Shown piece after piece: positions 17,116-25,059 of a DNA stretch of 44,661 bases. Position 1 is the first letter of the stretch. Each line of letters begins with the position of its first letter. This DNA comes from Bacillus cereus (lineage in GTDB: Bacteria; Bacillota; Bacilli; Bacillales; Bacillaceae_G). The notes under the pieces are model-generated. The model ran no database searches, was not told where the DNA came from, and saw nothing but the letters and a program-made list of their open reading frames with translations. The position numbers and the translations under genes were made by a program. The stretch spans positions 472,333 to 516,993 of the forward strand of contig NZ_NUOT01000008.1 in assembly GCF_002584535.1 (NCBI RefSeq). Direction: 5' to 3'.

Positions 17116-17224
17116 CTTATCTAGAGAGGTAGAGGGACTGGCCCTACGACACCTCAGCAACCATTAACACGTTCGTTAATAAGGTGCTAATTCCAGCAAA
17201 TTGTAAACAAATTTGAAAGATAAG
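17116..17224 (+). ncRNA. SAM-I (S-box) riboswitch aptamer upstream of metI-metC
   Basis: The sequence shows P1 strands CTTATCT and AGATAAG at the ends, AGAGGTAGAGGGACTGGCCC, CTCAGCAACC, and GGTGCTAATTCC. The P3 stem ATTAACacgttcGTTAAT is perfect. The pattern is the canonical SAM-I aptamer. It is about 600 nt from, and divergent to, the yitJ riboswitch, so both arms of methionine synthesis answer to SAM. Confidence 0.96.
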
Positions 17225-17244
17225 AAGAAGACTATATTCGCATG

Positions 17245-17275
17245 AAAGCCTTCTTCTTAGAAGGCTTTTTTATTT
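17245..17275 (+). terminator. Riboswitch-controlled terminator ahead of metI
   Basis: AAAGCCTTCT and AGAAGGCTTT form the stem, followed by TTTTATTTTT. The aptamer end AAGAAGAAG can pair with CTTCTTCTT to form the competing antiterminator. Confidence 0.9.
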
Positions 17276-17320
17276 TTATCCCGCTGATTAATTTTTCACT
17301 TTATAAAGGAGGCATTTCAC

Positions 17321-18433
17321 ATGTCAACAATCGAAACAAAACTAGCCCAAATTGGAAATCGAAGCGAAACTACAACAGGAACAGTTAACCCACCCGTTTA
17401 CTTTTCCACCGCTTATCGCCATGAAGGAATTGGAAAATCAACAGGTTTTGATTATTCACGAACAGGAAATCCAACGCGCGGTCTTTTAGAACGCGCAATT
17501 GCTGATTTAGAAGAAGGTCAACAAGGCTATGCCTGTAGCTCTGGAATGGCAGCTGTTCTTCTTATTCTTTCCTTATTCCGCTCTGGAGATGAACTTATCA
17601 TATCAGAAGATTTATATGGAGGAACCTATCGTTTATTTTCGGAACATGAAGAAAAATGGAATATTCGATGTAGATACGTAGATACACAATCTATAAAACA
17701 GATAGAAAAAGCTATCTCTTCTCAAACAAAAGCTATTTTCATAGAAACACCAACCAATCCATTAATGCAAGTAACCGACATTGCAGCTGTCGCAGCCGTT
17801 GCAAAACAACATGGGGTCCTTTTGATTGTTGATAATACTTTTTATACACCCTACATACAACAACCATTGACGAAAGGCGCAGACATCGTACTTCACAGTG
17901 CGACAAAGTATTTAGGTGGTCATAATGATGTACTAAGTGGCCTTGTTGTTGCAAAAGGTCAGGCACTTTGCGAAGAACTTGCCCACTATCATAACGCCTC
18001 TGGTGCTGTATTAAGCCCATTTGATTCGTGGTTATTAATTCGTGGTATGAAAACGTTGGCTCTTCGTATGAAACAACATGAAGAAAACGCAAAGAAAATC
18101 GTTTCTTATTTAAACGACGAAGAGGGTGTAACCGATGTTTTTTATCCAGGAAGAGGCGGCATGATTTCGTTTCGTCTTCTTGATGAGAAATGGATAAATT
18201 CTTTCTTACAATCTTTATCATTAATTACATTTGCAGAAAGTCTTGGCGGGGTTGAAAGTTTAATGACATATCCAGCAACACAAACACATGCAGATATCCC
18301 AGAGGAAGTACGTACAGCACGTGGTGTATGTAATCGTCTCCTCCGTTTCTCCGTCGGCATCGAAAACGGAGATGATTTAATTCAAGACTTGAAACAAGCT
18401 ATTAAACATGTAAAAGAAGGTGTGAGAATATGA
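17321..18433 (+). CDS. metI: Cystathionine gamma-synthase / O-acetylhomoserine thiolyase
   Basis: This 370-residue PLP enzyme of the Cys/Met metabolism family makes cystathionine (or homocysteine) from an activated homoserine. The PLP lysine lies in LHSATKYLGGH (about residue 195), with SSGMAA, YGGTYR and VDNTFYTP ahead of it and LAHYHNASG after it. The C-terminus SLGGVESLMTYPATQTHA is the typical family end. It resembles B. subtilis MetI, which is bifunctional. The ATG follows AAAGGAGGC. Its last codons overlap metC by 4 nt (ATGA). It is controlled by the upstream SAM-I riboswitch. Confidence 0.93.
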   Translation: MSTIETKLAQIGNRSETTTGTVNPPVYFSTAYRHEGIGKSTGFDYSRTGNPTRGLLERAIADLEEGQQGYACSSGMAAVLLILSLFRSGDELIISEDLYGGTYRLFSEHEEKWNIRCRYVDTQSIKQIEKAISSQTKAIFIETPTNPLMQVTDIAAVAAVAKQHGVLLIVDNTFYTPYIQQPLTKGADIVLHSATKYLGGHNDVLSGLVVAKGQALCEELAHYHNASGAVLSPFDSWLLIRGMKTLALRMKQHEENAKKIVSYLNDEEGVTDVFYPGRGGMISFRLLDEKWINSFLQSLSLITFAESLGGVESLMTYPATQTHADIPEEVRTARGVCNRLLRFSVGIENGDDLIQDLKQAIKHVKEGVRI

Positions 18434-19593
18434 GTTATTCATTAGATACACTCTTACTTCATAACCAATATAAACATGATTCACAAACAGGAGCTGTTAA
18501 CGTTCCTATTTATAATACATCAACATTTCATCAATTTGATGTAGATACCTTTGGAAAATACGACTACAGTCGCTCTGGGAATCCAACTCGTGATGCACTT
18601 GAAGACATCATTGCTTTATTAGAAGGGGGAACAAAAGGATTTGCCTTCGCATCTGGAATTGCAGCGATTTCTACTGCTTTTCTACTTCTCTCACAAGGCG
18701 ATCATGTTCTCATTTCAGAAGATGTATATGGAGGAACGTATCGTATTGTAACAGAGGTCCTCTCTCGTTACGGTGTTTCACATACATTCGTTGACATGAC
18801 AAATTTAGAGGCAGTCAAACAAAATATTAAACCGAATACAAAAGTATTTTACATTGAAACACCATCCAATCCTTTATTAAAAGTAACTAACATTCGTGCG
18901 GTTTGTGAATTAGCGAAATCTGCTGGGGCTCTTACTTTTGTTGATAACACATTTTTAACACCACTATTTCAAAAACCACTTGAACTCGGAGCGGATATTG
19001 TACTCCACAGCGCGACAAAGTTTATTGCTGGGCATAGTGATGTTACAGCTGGGTTAGCAGTTGTTAAAGATGAAGAACTCGCTAAAAAACTGGGCTTCTT
19101 GCAAAATGCATTTGGTGCTATATTAGGACCACAAGATTGCTCTCTCGTTCTTCGTGGTTTGAAAACATTACACGTACGTCTTGAACACTCAGCAACAAAT
19201 GCCAATAAAATTGCTCATTACTTACAAAAGCACTCAAAAATTCAGAATGTGTATTATCCTGGATTAGAATCACACCTAGGCTATGACATACAACAGTCAC
19301 AAGCACAATCTGCCGGTGCTGTTTTATCTTTCACGCTGCAATCTGAAGATGCTTTGCGACAATTCTTATCCCAAGTCAAACTGCCTGTATTTGCAGTAAG
19401 TTTAGGAGCTGTAGAATCCATCCTCTCCTATCCCGCAAAAATGTCACATGCCGCATTATCACAAAAAGCACGTGATGAAAGAGGTATTTCTAATTCATTG
19501 CTCCGTTTATCAGTTGGCCTTGAAAATATAGATGATTTAATTGCCGATTTTGACAACGCTCTTTCTTATGTAGAAGAACCTGTGAATGCATAA
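18430..19593 (+). CDS. metC: Cystathionine beta-lyase
   Basis: This 387-residue PLP enzyme splits cystathionine to homocysteine, pyruvate and ammonia. Family motifs are FASGIAA, EDVYGGTYR, VDNTFLTP and the PLP-lysine block LHSATKFIAGHSDV (about residue 197), with SLGAVESILSYPAKMSHA near the end. It is a paralogue of the preceding metI product and overlaps it by 4 nt, so the pair is translationally coupled. This matches B. subtilis metI-metC. Assignment of lyase rather than synthase rests on order and resemblance to YjcJ/MetC. Confidence 0.92.
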   Translation: MSYSLDTLLLHNQYKHDSQTGAVNVPIYNTSTFHQFDVDTFGKYDYSRSGNPTRDALEDIIALLEGGTKGFAFASGIAAISTAFLLLSQGDHVLISEDVYGGTYRIVTEVLSRYGVSHTFVDMTNLEAVKQNIKPNTKVFYIETPSNPLLKVTNIRAVCELAKSAGALTFVDNTFLTPLFQKPLELGADIVLHSATKFIAGHSDVTAGLAVVKDEELAKKLGFLQNAFGAILGPQDCSLVLRGLKTLHVRLEHSATNANKIAHYLQKHSKIQNVYYPGLESHLGYDIQQSQAQSAGAVLSFTLQSEDALRQFLSQVKLPVFAVSLGAVESILSYPAKMSHAALSQKARDERGISNSLLRLSVGLENIDDLIADFDNALSYVEEPVNA

Positions 19594-19635
19594 GAAATTT
19601 TTATTCAAACAGTTTTCATTCAACATTGAAATAAA

Positions 19636-19683
19636 GAAAAGGATAGATCAAGCATATCACAGCCACTTGGTCTATCCTTTTAT
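19636..19683 (+). terminator. Terminator of metIC
   Basis: A long stem, AAAAGGATAGA-TCAAG with CTTGG-TCTATCCTTTT, is interrupted by one mismatch and followed by a T/A-rich tail. Confidence 0.85.
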
Positions 19684-20140
19684 ATTTATTATTATGATAC
19701 CAATGATTTACAAATTAAGATAATACACCATTCATATATCATCACCACTTATCGTTTTAAGTAAACCTCTAGGGAAATGAAAATGTTTTTTTAAACTATG
19801 TTATTCTATACCTTCATTTCATCCAGAATTACATTCTATAAAAACATACAAAATCCTTTTTCTTATTATTTTAAAAATTTTGTATATTCATTTGAAAGAA
19901 CAAAAAATTCATGATAAAATCGTGTTATAAATGTATCTGTATCTTCAAACATATTGTGATTTTCAACAAAAAACATCGTGTTACAAAACGTACAAATTTA
20001 GCAAAGTTATTTACACCCTGGTCTCTTTTCTTACAATTTCTTTACTGTAGAACATTTTTTTTGCAACAACTATTTTCTTTTCTTTAGATTTTTGGTATGT
20101 ATAGTATGGGTATAACAGCTCGCATGGAGGTGGAAAAAAC
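19684..20140. other. Long AT-rich intergenic region upstream of the ArsR-type gene
   Basis: About 450 nt with no supported gene or RNA. A TATAGT box near 20098, about 40 nt before the ArsR start, may be its -10 element; no clear -35 was seen. The sequence is unusually AT-rich even for this genome. Confidence 0.5.
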
Positions 20141-20431
20141 ATGTTAGAAACCTTTCAAAAGGAATTGGAACTATACGAAAATAATGCAGAATTATTGAAG
20201 GTTCTTGCTCATCCTGTTCGTTTATGTATTGTAAAAGGATTAATCGAACGCGGTCCGAGCAATGTTTCGACAATGTACACAGGCTTAAATATGCCACAAT
20301 CCACAATTTCACAGCATTTAGCAAAATTAAAAAGTGCTAAAATTGTTTCTAGTGAAAGAAAAGGATTGGAAATTTACTACAAAGTAGAGAATGAAACAAT
20401 CATTCAACTTGTTCGTGTATTACTAGGTTAG
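20141..20431 (+). CDS. ArsR/SmtB-family repressor without a visible metal site
   Basis: This is a 96-residue winged-helix regulator. The fold pattern is clear: NNAELLKVLAHPVRLCIVKGLIE, recognition helix region MPQSTISQHLAKLKSAKIV and wing ERKGLEIYYKVEN. The alpha-3 CxC metal motif of ArsR/SmtB and the alpha-5 His/Asp sites of CzrA-type proteins are absent. The single Cys is near residue 29. The pattern PQSTxSQHL...R.GLEIYY is close to PagR, the pXO1 regulator of anthrax toxin genes, from memory. Ligand and targets are unknown. A GGAGGTGG site precedes the ATG. It is followed by a two-way terminator, so it appears to be an orphan regulator. Confidence 0.85.
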   Translation: MLETFQKELELYENNAELLKVLAHPVRLCIVKGLIERGPSNVSTMYTGLNMPQSTISQHLAKLKSAKIVSSERKGLEIYYKVENETIIQLVRVLLG

Positions 20432-20539
20432 AGGTAACCAAACAAAAAGGGCGTATTCTATATTTTCTATCTCATATCTTTAATATAAATATATATCATG
20501 AGAGAAAATATACAATACTACATATCCTAAAGTCGTATC

Positions 20540-20578
20540 AAAAAACAAGACGCAGAATAATTCTGTGTCTTGTTTTTT
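20540..20578. terminator. Bidirectional terminator between arsR-type gene and midA-like gene
   Basis: AAAAACAAGACGCAGAA and TTCTGTGTCTTGTTTTT pair with one G-T/A mismatch around a short loop. T runs exist on both strands, serving both convergent genes. Confidence 0.85.
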
Positions 20579-21685
20579 CTATATATGTAAGTACTGCTTT
20601 AAATCAAAATGTGACATTCCTTTTTTTTGTATAACAACATCAAAAGCATCACTCATCCCTCCATGTAAAATCATTGAACGAATCGCCCGATTTTGCTTCT
20701 GTTTCTCAGAAAAAGGGTCGGAATCTTGATGAATAGCAAGTTGTTCTAATATACCTGCCGCAAGTAAAAACTCCCTTTGTTTCGTATGCCACACTGTATG
20801 CAGAGCACTCTCTTCTCCTATTTCTTTCAATTCATCCCAATGAATATGTGCTGTTATATCCATTTCTCCTGGATACTTCAAAGGATTTCGAATGAGCCTA
20901 TGGTTATAATACCCCCTTATACTCCCTTCATGGTGAGCAGGATGCATCCACTCCGCCTTCGTATATCCATAATCAACTGTGATAAATAAGCCTTCCTCGA
21001 ACCATTTTGCAACTTCTTGCAAATAAGTTTCCATTGCTATTGGTACCTCAAATCGCTGCCTATCAGAAAGTTGAATATGACGCCTTTGAAGGTAACTACT
21101 TACTCTTTCTTCTATCGGCCTTAATACTTCTGTAAGTTTTCCTTCATCTGTATACGTTATTCGTACTTCATACAAAATACTATCTCGCTTCTCAACTACT
21201 TCAACAGGAAATGCATCAAACAATTCATTTGAAAAAACAACTCCTGTAAAAGACTCACCTAACTCCTCATAGGATTTGTACTGCGAAACATTTGAAAATG
21301 AATCAAGTTGATGTTTTTGTACTTTTCTATGGAAAGAACTTACTTCAACGATAGAATACCGTAACTCTATAAAAGTCTCTGGAGAGAGGTGTTTCCATTC
21401 TTGTAAAACAGCATAAGCAAATCTTCCTGTTCCTCCACCAATTTCACAAATATTTGGAGGGATTTCTCCATTTTCAACAAGACGGATAAAAAAACGTGCA
21501 AATGTCTTTGCAAATACAGAAGAAATATTACTACTTGTAAAAAAGTCACCATTCCTTCCGATTTTCTCACGTTCTTTCATATAATATCCGCAATCTTCAT
21601 CATATAGTGCAAGGTTCATATATGTACTATATGAAATCGAATAATCCTTTTCTTTTTCCATCCATTTTCTTAAAACGAACTCCAT
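20579..21685 (-). CDS. MidA/NDUFAF7-type SAM-dependent methyltransferase
   Basis: This 368-residue protein is of the DUF185 (MidA/NDUFAF7) family. A class I methyltransferase core is visible: motif I ICEIGGGTGRFA near residues 79-90 and acidic SIVEVSS at about 111-117. The family block VFSNELFDAFPVEVVE lies near 150-165, and FITVDYGYTKAE and DITAHIHWDEL follow. The mitochondrial relative methylates an arginine of complex I, but the bacterial substrate is not known. It starts 14 nt after yqgX and the two are probably co-transcribed. Confidence 0.85.
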   Translation of the reverse strand: MEFVLRKWMEKEKDYSISYSTYMNLALYDEDCGYYMKEREKIGRNGDFFTSSNISSVFAKTFARFFIRLVENGEIPPNICEIGGGTGRFAYAVLQEWKHLSPETFIELRYSIVEVSSFHRKVQKHQLDSFSNVSQYKSYEELGESFTGVVFSNELFDAFPVEVVEKRDSILYEVRITYTDEGKLTEVLRPIEERVSSYLQRRHIQLSDRQRFEVPIAMETYLQEVAKWFEEGLFITVDYGYTKAEWMHPAHHEGSIRGYYNHRLIRNPLKYPGEMDITAHIHWDELKEIGEESALHTVWHTKQREFLLAAGILEQLAIHQDSDPFSEKQKQNRAIRSMILHGGMSDAFDVVIQKKGMSHFDLKQYLHI

Positions 21686-21699
21686 CCCCGTATAGCTCC

Positions 21700-22329
21700 T
21701 TATTGTAAAAATGGATTATTTTCTTTTTCGAAACCGATATTTGTTTCTGGTCCATGTCCACATAATACCGCTGTATCATCTGGCAGTACAAATAATTTTT
21801 CTTCAATGCTCCCAATTAATTCTGCAAAACTTCCACCTGGTAAATCTGTTCGACCAATACTCATTTGGAATAGTACATCTCCTGAAAATATAGCATTTGC
21901 CTCTTTACAATAATATGAAATACTACCCGGAGAATGCCCTGGCGTCTCAAACATTTCAAATGTAAAAGATCCAATTGTTAAAGTTCCTTCTCCTTTAATG
22001 ATTTGATCAGCAGGTTTTGCTGTAATGCTTCGATTCATCATAAAAATTTGTGAACCATTGACAGTCGCATCTCCTAACCAATCTGCTTCCTCTTTATGTA
22101 CATATACCGGGATATGAAAAGCCTCCCTCACTTCATCGACTGCACCAATATGATCAAAATGAGCATGCGTTAATAAAACTGCAAGCGGCTTTAATTGTTC
22201 TTCTTGTAAATACGTTACAAGCTTCTCTCCTTCACTACCTGGATCAAAAATAATACACTCTTTTTGATCATTGATTAAAATATAGGCATTTGTTTGTAAT
22301 GGTCCTAACGGCATTTGTATCCATTTCAT
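21700..22329 (-). CDS. yqgX: Metallo-beta-lactamase-fold hydrolase YqgX
   Basis: This 209-residue glyoxalase-II-like hydrolase has the metal motif THAHFDHIG (about residues 53-61). Later ligands are His in ETPGHSPGSISY and Asp in FSGDVLF, with a final HGPETNIG. The two-zinc hydrolase site is complete. The closest named relative is B. subtilis YqgX; the substrate is unproven. The ATG has an excellent GGAGGAGAT leader. It is the first gene of a two-gene unit with the MidA-like methyltransferase. It is the first gene after the methionine island where B. subtilis gene order resumes. Confidence 0.9.
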   Translation of the reverse strand: MKWIQMPLGPLQTNAYILINDQKECIIFDPGSEGEKLVTYLQEEQLKPLAVLLTHAHFDHIGAVDEVREAFHIPVYVHKEEADWLGDATVNGSQIFMMNRSITAKPADQIIKGEGTLTIGSFTFEMFETPGHSPGSISYYCKEANAIFSGDVLFQMSIGRTDLPGGSFAELIGSIEEKLFVLPDDTAVLCGHGPETNIGFEKENNPFLQ

Positions 22330-22498
22330 TTTTAAATCTCCTCCAGTTGTTAAACTTACTTTTATGATACAACATTTCTTCCCCTCAGGAAAAGAAACGG
22401 TGCTATCTCGACAATCATTTCTAAAACATGTACAATAAAAAAGAACAAATATTTCAAAAACTCAAACGAAAGAATGAGAGAGCAGAGGGGGATCATAT

Positions 22499-22672
22499 AT
22501 GGGTCTTGTTATTATTTTTGCGCTAGTCACTCTGTTAGCTGTATTCGCCACCCTTAGAACGTTACGTGAAAAAAATCTACTTGCAGGCGGCTTCGCTGTT
22601 GCAACTGTACTTGTTTTCGGATGGTTTACGTTTATGACTGTCCTTAATAGCGGATACCCACCAGCTCATTAA
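22499..22672 (+). CDS. yqgW: DUF2759 family membrane protein YqgW
   Basis: This 57-residue protein has two hydrophobic helices, about 2-18 (GLVIIFALVTLLAVFAT) and 31-51, joined by a short basic loop LREKNL, and a tail SGYPPAH. The size and pattern match DUF2759/YqgW of B. subtilis. It was found by reading the plus strand directly: ATG at 22499, TAA at 22670-22672, and an AGAGGGGGATC ribosome site just upstream. Function is unknown. It is convergent with glcK. Confidence 0.85.
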   Translation: MGLVIIFALVTLLAVFATLRTLREKNLLAGGFAVATVLVFGWFTFMTVLNSGYPPAH

Positions 22673-22709
22673 TTCACTTACAGTTCTATTCTCCATCAAG
22701 ATTTTGCAT

Positions 22710-22740
22710 AAAAAGAGGAAGGGACTCCCCCTTCCTCTTC
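22710..22740. terminator. Terminator between yqgW and glcK
   Basis: AAGAGGAAGGG and CCCTTCCTCTT are exact 11-bp complements with a 5-nt loop. The T run is better on the minus strand (downstream of glcK), but it can also serve yqgW. Confidence 0.82.
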
Positions 22741-22804
22741 TCATTATCATATAAACATCAGTAGCCTCATCTTAATTTTCATTCAGCCTCACTGATTCTA
22801 TTCT

Positions 22805-23785
22805 TTATTTCATAACTTCATATTTATACTTCTTCACAAGCCAAGCTCCGCCGATTACACCAGCATCATTACCAAGCCTTGCGATCGCTAACTTCGTGCT
22901 CTTAGCAGCACGTGAAAATGCATACTGTTTAAAATAGCGCTGAATTGGTTGTAACAATGCATCACCAGCTTTAGATACACCGCCGCCAATTACAATCTTT
23001 TCTGGATTTAGCGTACTAGAAAGATTCGCTACAGCTAATCCTAAATAAGAAGCTACTTTTTCTACAACTTGTTCCGCTAAAGCATCACCTTTTCCAAGTG
23101 CTTCAAATACATCTTTAGATGTAATACGTCCCTCTTCTTCTAACATTGAACGAAGTACACTTGGTTCATCTGTATTTTGTAATTTTTGCATAGCAACACG
23201 TACGATACCTGTTGCTGAAGCCACTGTTTCTAAACATCCAGATTTTCCACAGTTACAAGGAAATGCATTTTCTGTTACGACTGTAATATGTCCGATCTCA
23301 CCAGCAGCACCACTTACACCGTGCACAATTTCACCGTTTGCAATTACACCGCCGCCAACGCCAGTTCCAAGTGTCATACAAACAAGATCTTTCGCTCCCT
23401 CACCGGCACCTTTCCACATTTCACCAAGCGCTGCTAAATTTGCATCATTATCAACTACAACAGGTAAGCCTGTTTCTACTTCTAATAAATCTTTTAATGG
23501 ATAGTTTTTCCAACCTAAATTAACTGCTTCATAAATCATACCAGAAGCGACATGCACTGGCCCAGGCGCACCCATACCAATACCAATTAACTTGCTCTTT
23601 AATTCTTCTAATTCTTCTAACTTTTTATCAATTGCTTTCGCTACATCTAATGTAATATGTTTGCCTTGCTCACTTGTATTCGTTGGGATTTCCCACTTAT
23701 GTAAAATTTCACCGTACACATTAATAAATGCTAATTTAATCGTTGTCCCACCAAGGTCAACACCAACTAACCACTTTTCTTCCAT
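22805..23785 (-). CDS. glcK: Glucokinase (ROK family)
   Basis: This 326-residue cytoplasmic ROK-family kinase makes glucose 6-phosphate from glucose and ATP. The ATP loop DLGGTTIK is at residues 10-17. The sugar-binding [13 protein letters not shown] motif is near 110 and GTGVGGG near 140. The zinc site [10 protein letters not shown] is near 180. Length and synteny match B. subtilis GlcK (YqgR). It lies 20 nt after yqgQ, a pairing conserved in Bacillus, so the two are likely co-transcribed. Confidence 0.94.
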   Translation of the reverse strand: MEEKWLVGVDLGGTTIKLAFINVYGEILHKWEIPTNTSEQGKHITLDVAKAIDKKLEELEELKSKLIGIGMGAPGPVHVASGMIYEAVNLGWKNYPLKDLLEVETGLPVVVDNDANLAALGEMWKGAGEGAKDLVCMTLGTGVGGGVIANGEIVHGVSGAAGEIGHITVVTENAFPCNCGKSGCLETVASATGIVRVAMQKLQNTDEPSVLRSMLEEEGRITSKDVFEALGKGDALAEQVVEKVASYLGLAVANLSSTLNPEKIVIGGGVSKAGDALLQPIQRYFKQYAFSRAAKSTKLAIARLGNDAGVIGGAWLVKKYKYEVMK

Positions 23786-23805
23786 ATTTGCTAACCTACC
23801 TTTAT

Positions 23806-24006
23806 CTAATTCTTGCTCATTTCTTTTTGAATCTCTTGCTTCAATAAAAATAAAGCTGTTTGATAGTCTTTTGGCTCAATCAGCTGTGATTGATTTAATT
23901 CCCGCAACTCATCTTGCATTAATTGTAAATCAGCGATTCGATCACCTGTGTAAATGATTGTTCCAAATTTTTTTAGCAATTGCTGAATATCATAAATTGA
24001 TATCAT
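23806..24006 (-). CDS. yqgQ: YqgQ family small protein
   Basis: This 66-residue DUF910 protein is helical and acidic ([11 protein letters not shown], then [18 protein letters not shown]). Function is unproven; family crystal structures show a three-helix bundle. An upstream ATG at 24027 is in frame, but the GAGGGTG ribosome site lies between it and the ATG at 24006, which also aligns with B. subtilis YqgQ. It is conserved immediately before glcK. The rhomboid gene yqgP that precedes it in B. subtilis is missing here. Confidence 0.88.
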   Translation of the reverse strand: MISIYDIQQLLKKFGTIIYTGDRIADLQLMQDELRELNQSQLIEPKDYQTALFLLKQEIQKEMSKN

Positions 24007-24107
24007 TTTATCACCCTCTATGCCCACTTATTATGGAAATATAATAAGAAAACGTTCACATATTTTATTATAATCAACAAGAAAAAGCCTCGTCAATTTT
24101 TATTTGT

Positions 24108-24686
24108 CTATACAAGTTCATTTTGAACAATTGTTTCTTTTTCTGTAATAATTTTTTGTACATTTTGATCAAATGGCTCTGTTGGAATATAACTTACAAG
24201 TTGAAAATCAAAAGCTAATGATAGCGTTTTCCCTTCATACTGCAACAAATAGCGATCATAATAACCACCGCCGTATCCAATACGTTCTCCTCGTCTTGTA
24301 TATGCAACTCCAGGTACAAAAAGAAGATCAATTTCATTTGCTTCTGATTCTACTGTTAGCGCAGGAATGGGTTCACGCAAGTTCATATACACTGTTTCTA
24401 ATTGATCAAAATTTGTTATTTGACGAAAGATCATTGTTCTTGTCTCTCGATTACACTTTGGAACAACGACTTTTTTTCCTTCTCGCCATGCTTGTTCGAT
24501 AATTACATATGTATTAACCTCATGTTCCATCGAAAGAGTAATTCCGATTGTTTTCGCTTCTCTCCACTCTTTTTGTTTATATAAAGAAAATACGATTTGT
24601 TCTGATAAAGTTTTGTGCTGTTCTTTCGATAAAGAATTCATTTTTTCTACTATTTTCTTACGTAAACGTACCTTCTCCTCTTTCAC
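24108..24686 (-). CDS. yqgN: 5-formyltetrahydrofolate cyclo-ligase
   Basis: This 192-residue enzyme converts 5-formyl-THF to methenyl-THF with ATP, returning a stored folate to the one-carbon pool. The motif VPGVAYTRRGERIGYGGGYYDRYL (about 125-148) carries the family nucleotide-binding signature. N-terminal KVRLRKKIVEKMNSL has the conserved basic residues. The start is a GTG behind AGGGGGAAGAG. It lies 103 nt upstream of yqgQ without a clear terminator. Its product would feed the folate-dependent yitJ/metH route. Confidence 0.92.
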   Translation of the reverse strand: MKEEKVRLRKKIVEKMNSLSKEQHKTLSEQIVFSLYKQKEWREAKTIGITLSMEHEVNTYVIIEQAWREGKKVVVPKCNRETRTMIFRQITNFDQLETVYMNLREPIPALTVESEANEIDLLFVPGVAYTRRGERIGYGGGYYDRYLLQYEGKTLSLAFDFQLVSYIPTEPFDQNVQKIITEKETIVQNELV

Positions 24687-24803
24687 ACGCTCTTCCCCCT
24701 ATAAAGTAATCCTTACTCGTTTTTAAATTATCGCAAAATGAATTACGTTCTTGTGAACAGTTTATCATTTTTTTCGTGTATCATCACTTTTCTATAAGAG
24801 CTG

Positions 24804-24838
24804 CCAAAAAAAAGAAACAGTAGGAAATATTCCTACTG
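24804..24838 (-). terminator. Terminator of rpmG
   Basis: CAGTAGGA and TCCTACTG pair closely on the minus strand, 2 nt after the stop codon. They are followed by TTTCTTTTTTTT. Confidence 0.85.
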
Positions 24839-24839
24839 C

Positions 24840-24989
24840 TTACTTTGTTTCACGGTGTAACGTAGACTTCTTGTCACGCTTGCAATACTTTTTAAGCTCA
24901 AGGCGCTCCGTGTTGTTACGTTTATTTTTCTTTGAGATATAGTTACGATCTCCGCATTCTGTACATGCTAGAGTAATATTCACACGCAT
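24840..24989 (-). CDS. rpmG: 50S ribosomal protein L33
   Basis: This 49-residue ribosomal protein, too short to be noticed by a length cut-off, reads [17 protein letters not shown] and ends [10 protein letters not shown]. It closely matches B. subtilis RpmGA. One CxxC pair (C9, C12) is present. Of the second zinc pair only a single Cys (KYCKRD) remains, so zinc binding may be incomplete. A GGAGGGAAATAAGA leader precedes the ATG. It is a single gene on the minus strand with its own terminator. Confidence 0.95.
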   Translation of the reverse strand: MRVNITLACTECGDRNYISKKNKRNNTERLELKKYCKRDKKSTLHRETK

Positions 24990-25059
24990 TCTTATTTCCC
25001 TCCAGTCACTAATAACTTAAATCAGACTATACTATAATACCACTTTTAAAACAAAAATT

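Noticed and set aside
20461-20510. Imperfect inverted repeat TATTTTCTaTCTCAT ... ATGAGAGAAAATA after the ArsR gene
   Set aside because: The arms are AT-rich with a large loop and an indel. A much better terminator lies just downstream.
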